From assembly GCA_046160725.1 (NCBI GenBank), contig JBJXHB010000492.1, positions 1 through 19,562 of the forward strand: a DNA stretch of 19,562 nucleotides, in the 5' to 3' direction. A program made the position numbers and the translations under genes. This DNA comes from JBJXHB01 sp046160725 (GTDB taxonomy: Bacteria; Pseudomonadota; Gammaproteobacteria; Burkholderiales; Burkholderiaceae_C). Positions 16,723 to 19,562 of this stretch are shown here, piece after piece; positions within the stretch are counted from its first letter, which is position 1, and every line of letters starts with the position of its first letter. Below the pieces are notes generated by a model. The model saw nothing but the letters and a program-made list of their open reading frames with translations, did no database searches and was not told the DNA's origin.

Positions 16723-17831
16723 GGTTGCAGGCGCAGGATGCGGCCGTCCTCGTTGTCGGTCAGCAGGTAGACCAGGCCGTCCGGTCCCTGGCGCACGTCG
16801 CGGATGCGCTCGTTCAGGTTGGGCAGCAGGCGCTCCTCGGCCAGCACCCTGGTGCCGTCCAGCGACAGCCGCAGCAGGGACTGGCCGCGCAGCGCGCCCA
16901 GCAGCAGGCTGCCCTTCCACCCTGGATAGCGGTCCGATGTGACGAAGGCCATGCCGCTGGGGGCGATGGACACCGGCACCCAGTGCCGCAGCGGCGCCAC
17001 CACGTCGGCGCGCTCGGTGCCCTCGCCGATGCGGGTGCCGGTACCGTAGTTGCGGCCAAAGGTGATCACCGGCCAACCATGGTTGCGGCCCGCCACGACC
17101 CGGTTGAGCTCGTCGCCGCCCTGCGGCCCATGCTCGGTGGCCCACAGTTCGCCGCTGACCGGGTGCAGGGCCGCGCCCTGCACGTTGCGGTGGCCCCAGC
17201 TGTAGATCTCGTGCCGCGCCGCGGCGTTGCCCACCAGCGGGTTGTCCGGCGGCACCGCGCCGTCGGTGGTGATGCGGACGATCTTGCCCAGGTGGTTGTC
17301 CAGGGTCTGTGCGTCGGCCATGCGGCTGAACCGGTCGCCCAGCGTCACGAACAAGGTGCCGTCGCGCGCAAACACCAGGCGCGAGCCATGGTGCAGGCGG
17401 CTGGCCACTTTCGGCAGCTGGCGGAAGATGACCTTCAGGTCCGACAGGCGCTCGCCATCCAGCCGGGCCCTTGCCACTGCCGTGCCGTTGCTGCCGTCGT
17501 CGGCTGGTTCGCTGTAGCTCCAGTAGATGCGCTGGTTGCGGGCGAAGTCCGGGTCCACCGCCACGTCCAGCAGGCCGCCCTGGCCACCCGCAGCCACGGC
17601 CGGCACACCGGCCAATGCCCGCGACAGCGTGCCGTCGGTGCCGACCAGCCGCAGCCGTCCCGGCCGCTCCGACACCAGCATGCGGCCATCCGGCAGGAAG
17701 GCCAGACCCCAGGGGTGGACCAGGCCGCTGGCCACGACCTGAGGCTTGGGCTCCGAGGCCATGGCGCCGGACGCCGTCAGCAGCGCCAAGAGGCCGGCCG
17801 TCAGCCACCGGGTCAACATGAAACTCACCAT
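16719..17831 (-). CDS. Secreted PQQ-dependent aldose sugar dehydrogenase (YliI type)
   Basis: The product has 370 residues, matching the length of E. coli YliI (about 371). A signal peptide covers residues 1-25 (RWLTAGLLALLTASGAMA), so the enzyme should be periplasmic. The family is a six-bladed propeller that oxidises aldose sugars using PQQ and calcium. Family motifs seen are GLVHPWGLAFLPDGR (37-50), GGLLDVAVDPDF, RLHHGSRLVF (145-154, where H147/H148 match the catalytic histidine region), GHRNVQGAALHP (213-224, PQQ contact region), ATEHGPQGGDE (231-241), and RIRDVRQGPDGLVYLLTD near the end. The start at 17831 has GGAGG 7 nt upstream and overlaps the recJ stop by 7 nt (ATGGTGA). A second ATG at 17819 is less well supported. 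The true substrate cannot be read from sequence, and PQQ synthesis genes are not in the window. Confidence 0.92.
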   Translation of the reverse strand: MVSFMLTRWLTAGLLALLTASGAMASEPKPQVVASGLVHPWGLAFLPDGRMLVSERPGRLRLVGTDGTLSRALAGVPAVAAGGQGGLLDVAVDPDFARNQRIYWSYSEPADDGSNGTAVARARLDGERLSDLKVIFRQLPKVASRLHHGSRLVFARDGTLFVTLGDRFSRMADAQTLDNHLGKIVRITTDGAVPPDNPLVGNAAARHEIYSWGHRNVQGAALHPVSGELWATEHGPQGGDELNRVVAGRNHGWPVITFGRNYGTGTRIGEGTERADVVAPLRHWVPVSIAPSGMAFVTSDRYPGWKGSLLLGALRGQSLLRLSLDGTRVLAEERLLPNLNERIRDVRQGPDGLVYLLTDNEDGRILRLQP

Positions 17832-19562
17832 TGCGCGTCCTCCACCACCATCTGTACCCGTTGCCGACCCTGGAACTCGTCCAGGCTCATCCGATAAGCC
17901 ATCCGCACCCGCTGCGGCACGGGCTCGGCATGGCCGAACCAGATCGCCTCGCGCAACTCGCCGCCCACGCGCAGCCGCAGCTTCAGGTGGCGCTCGCCGA
18001 CCAGGCGCTGCTGCATCACCTCCACCGGGTCGCAGAACAGCGGTGGCGCGAAACCCGTGCCCCAGACCTGCGCATCCAGCGCCGTCACGGTCTCGGCGCT
18101 GTACCACTGTGCGGGCAACGCACCGTCGTGTTGAAGCGTACGTTGCAGCGCGGCGGCGTCCAGTTGCTCGGCAGCCACCACCAGCAGGGCGGTGCGGAAG
18201 GCGTCGATGGCGCCGTCGGCCAGCGTGCAGCCCGCCGCCATGGCATGCCCGCCGAAGCGCAGCAGCAGGCCGGGTGCGCGCTTGCTGACCAGGTCCAGCG
18301 CGTCGCGCAGGTGGAAGCCCGTGATCGAGCGGCCGGACCCTTTGAGCAGGCCGTCGCTGCCGCGTGCAAAGACAAAGGTGGGTCGGTGCAGCCGGTCCTT
18401 TAGCCGCCCGGCCACGATGCCCACCACGCCTTCGTGGAAGGCCTCGTCGAACAGCACCAGCGCCGGCGCCGCGCCGTCCGCGCTGGCTTGCTCCAGCATC
18501 AGGGCGGCCTGCTCGCGCATGCCGTCCTCGACCTCGCGACGGTCCCGGTTGATCTGGTCCAGCTCGGCGGCCAGTTGCTGCGCCCGCCCGGCATCGTCGG
18601 TCACCAGGCATTCAATGCCCAGGCTCATGTCGCTCAGGCGGCCGGCGGCGTTGATGCGGGGTCCGAGGGCGAAGCCGAAGTCCGCAGCCACGGCACGCGC
18701 CGGCTCGCGGCGCGCGGCGGCGAACAGGGCGGCCACGCCCGGCTGCATGCGCCCGGCGCGGATGCGCCGCAGGCCCTGGGCCACCAGGCGGCGGTTGTTG
18801 GCATCCAGCCGCACCACGTCGGCCACAGTGCCGAGCGCGACCAGGTCCAGCAGCGCATCCAACCGCGGCTGGTTGGCGGCATCGAAGCGGCCGCGCCGGC
18901 GCAGCTCGGCCCGCAGCGCCAGCAGCACATAGAACATCACGCCGACGCCGGCCAGGTGCTTGCTGGGGAAGCCGCAGCCCGGCTGGTTGGGGTTGACGAT
19001 CACGTCGGCGGCCGGCAAGGCCACCTGGTCGCCCTGCAGCGCCGGCAGGTGGTGGTCGGTCACCAGCACAGCGATGCCCAAGGCGCGCGCATGGGCCACG
19101 CCTTCGAAGCTGGCGATGCCGTTGTCCACCGTGACCAGCAGGGCGGGGCGGTGGGCCAGGGCCAGGTCGACGATGGCCGGCGTCAGGCCATAGCCGTGGA
19201 CCCGCCGGTCCGGCACCACATGGTGGACCGTGCCCGGGCCCGCGCCCAGCATGGCCAGGCCGCGGCGGGCGACGGCGCAGGCGGTGGCGCCGTCGCAGTC
19301 GTAGTCGGCGACGATGCAGATGTGGCTGCCGCGGTCGATATGGTCGGCCAGCAGGCGGGCCGCGGCGTCCGCGCCCAGCAGCTGGTCCGGCGGCAGCAGC
19401 TGGGCCAGGTCGTCGGCCAGCTCGGCCGCCTGTGTCACGCCGCGGGCGGCGCACAGGCGCGCCAGCAGCGGATGCAGGCCCTGCTGCTCCAGCGCAAAGG
19501 CCACGCGGGGTGGCACGCTGCGCTCGACAAAGGTCTGTGCCGTCGACGAGCTGCCGGTACTG
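17825..19562 (-). CDS. recJ: Single-stranded-DNA-specific exonuclease RecJ (5' end outside window)
   Basis: RecJ digests single-stranded DNA 5' to 3' in recombination (RecF pathway), mismatch repair and base excision repair. Numbering from the GTG at 19516, the DHH-family motifs are VADYDCDGA (69-77), VTVDNGI (128-134), VTDHHLP (152-158), LGTVADVVRLDANNR (228-242), GFALGPRINAAGRLSDMS (281-298), KGSGRSITGFHLRDAL (392-407) and FGGHAMAAG (421-429). A C-terminal OB-fold region includes QRLVGERHLKLRL. All catalytic motifs are intact. The frame stays open from 19516 to the window edge (residues reading TAQTFVERSVPPRV). Known betaproteobacterial RecJ proteins align upstream of the GTG, and that GTG has no clear ribosome site, so the true start is most likely beyond 19562. 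About 578 residues are visible. It overlaps the dehydrogenase gene by 7 nt. Confidence 0.96.
   Translation of the reverse strand, partial: STGSSSTAQTFVERSVPPRVAFALEQQGLHPLLARLCAARGVTQAAELADDLAQLLPPDQLLGADAAARLLADHIDRGSHICIVADYDCDGATACAVARRGLAMLGAGPGTVHHVVPDRRVHGYGLTPAIVDLALAHRPALLVTVDNGIASFEGVAHARALGIAVLVTDHHLPALQGDQVALPAADVIVNPNQPGCGFPSKHLAGVGVMFYVLLALRAELRRRGRFDAANQPRLDALLDLVALGTVADVVRLDANNRRLVAQGLRRIRAGRMQPGVAALFAAARREPARAVAADFGFALGPRINAAGRLSDMSLGIECLVTDDAGRAQQLAAELDQINRDRREVEDGMREQAALMLEQASADGAAPALVLFDEAFHEGVVGIVAGRLKDRLHRPTFVFARGSDGLLKGSGRSITGFHLRDALDLVSKRAPGLLLRFGGHAMAAGCTLADGAIDAFRTALLVVAAEQLDAAALQRTLQHDGALPAQWYSAETVTALDAQVWGTGFAPPLFCDPVEVMQQRLVGERHLKLRLRVGGELREAIWFGHAEPVPQRVRMAYRMSLDEFQGRQRVQMVVEDAQW
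17839..17843 (-). promoter_or_regulatory. Ribosome binding site of the sugar dehydrogenase, inside recJ
   Basis: GGAGG on the minus strand lies 7 nt before the ATG at 17831 and within the last codons of recJ. It fixes the start of the dehydrogenase gene and supports translation coupled to recJ. Confidence 0.65.

Noticed and set aside
16723..17808. A longer version of the PHP gene starting at 17808.
   Set aside because: The upstream part is out-of-frame translation of the sugar dehydrogenase. The conserved PHP start (DLHSH) begins right after the GTG at 16722.
19514..19516. GTG at 19516 as the true recJ start.
   Set aside because: There is no clear ribosome site upstream, the frame stays open to the window edge, and upstream residues (VERSVPPRV) fit the usual RecJ N-terminus. 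The gene is better treated as partial.
1..19562. tRNA, rRNA, insertion sequences, integrases and attachment sites.
   Set aside because: I read both strands for these and saw no cloverleaf, transposase motif or terminal inverted repeats. Composition looks even across the window apart from the Asn/Thr/Gly-rich repeat gene.

Overview
The window is 19.6 kb of visibly high-GC DNA packed with genes, all on the minus strand. Transcription therefore runs from position 19562 down to 1. RecJ and the PHP-domain phosphatase read like betaproteobacterial (Burkholderiales-type) versions. For RecJ the signs are the DYDCDGATACAV metal motif and the NPNQPGC..FPSK and IRAGRMQPGV stretches. The phosphatase resembles the characterised Chromobacterium violaceum enzyme throughout. 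I therefore infer a high-GC betaproteobacterium, judged from remembered family patterns and not from a search.

Region 1 (19562 to 15865) is a tightly overlapped three-gene unit: recJ (5' end outside the window), a secreted YliI-type PQQ aldose dehydrogenase, and a 3',5'-nucleoside bisphosphate phosphatase / RNase AM-type PHP enzyme. The junctions overlap by 7 and 4 nt, so the genes are almost certainly co-transcribed and translationally coupled.

Region 2 (15864 to 1) is a cell-surface cluster that starts after a 134-nt gap. First comes a giant exported repeat protein of 3,986 residues. It has eight N-terminal DUF11-type repeats, then seventeen SdrD-B/Cna-B-like domains, then a mixed C-terminal module with a basic tail. 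Next, overlapping its stop codon, is a 1,123-residue protein with an Ig-like N-terminal domain and a large predicted outer-membrane beta-barrel. Last, directly coupled, is the N-terminal 134 residues of a secreted protein that resembles OmpA-family partners of such clusters; it runs off the window.

The most striking feature is inside the giant gene. A block of eight domains (967 residues, 2,901 nt) is present twice in direct tandem. The copies can be written in register from end to end with no insertion or deletion, at roughly 70 percent amino-acid identity by hand count, and all six cysteines are conserved. The giant protein has a signal peptide but no sortase motif, autotransporter barrel or RTX signal. 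The co-encoded barrel and OmpA-like protein are therefore the natural candidates for its outer-membrane partner and wall anchor. This three-part surface assembly is the best candidate in the window for a poorly described system.
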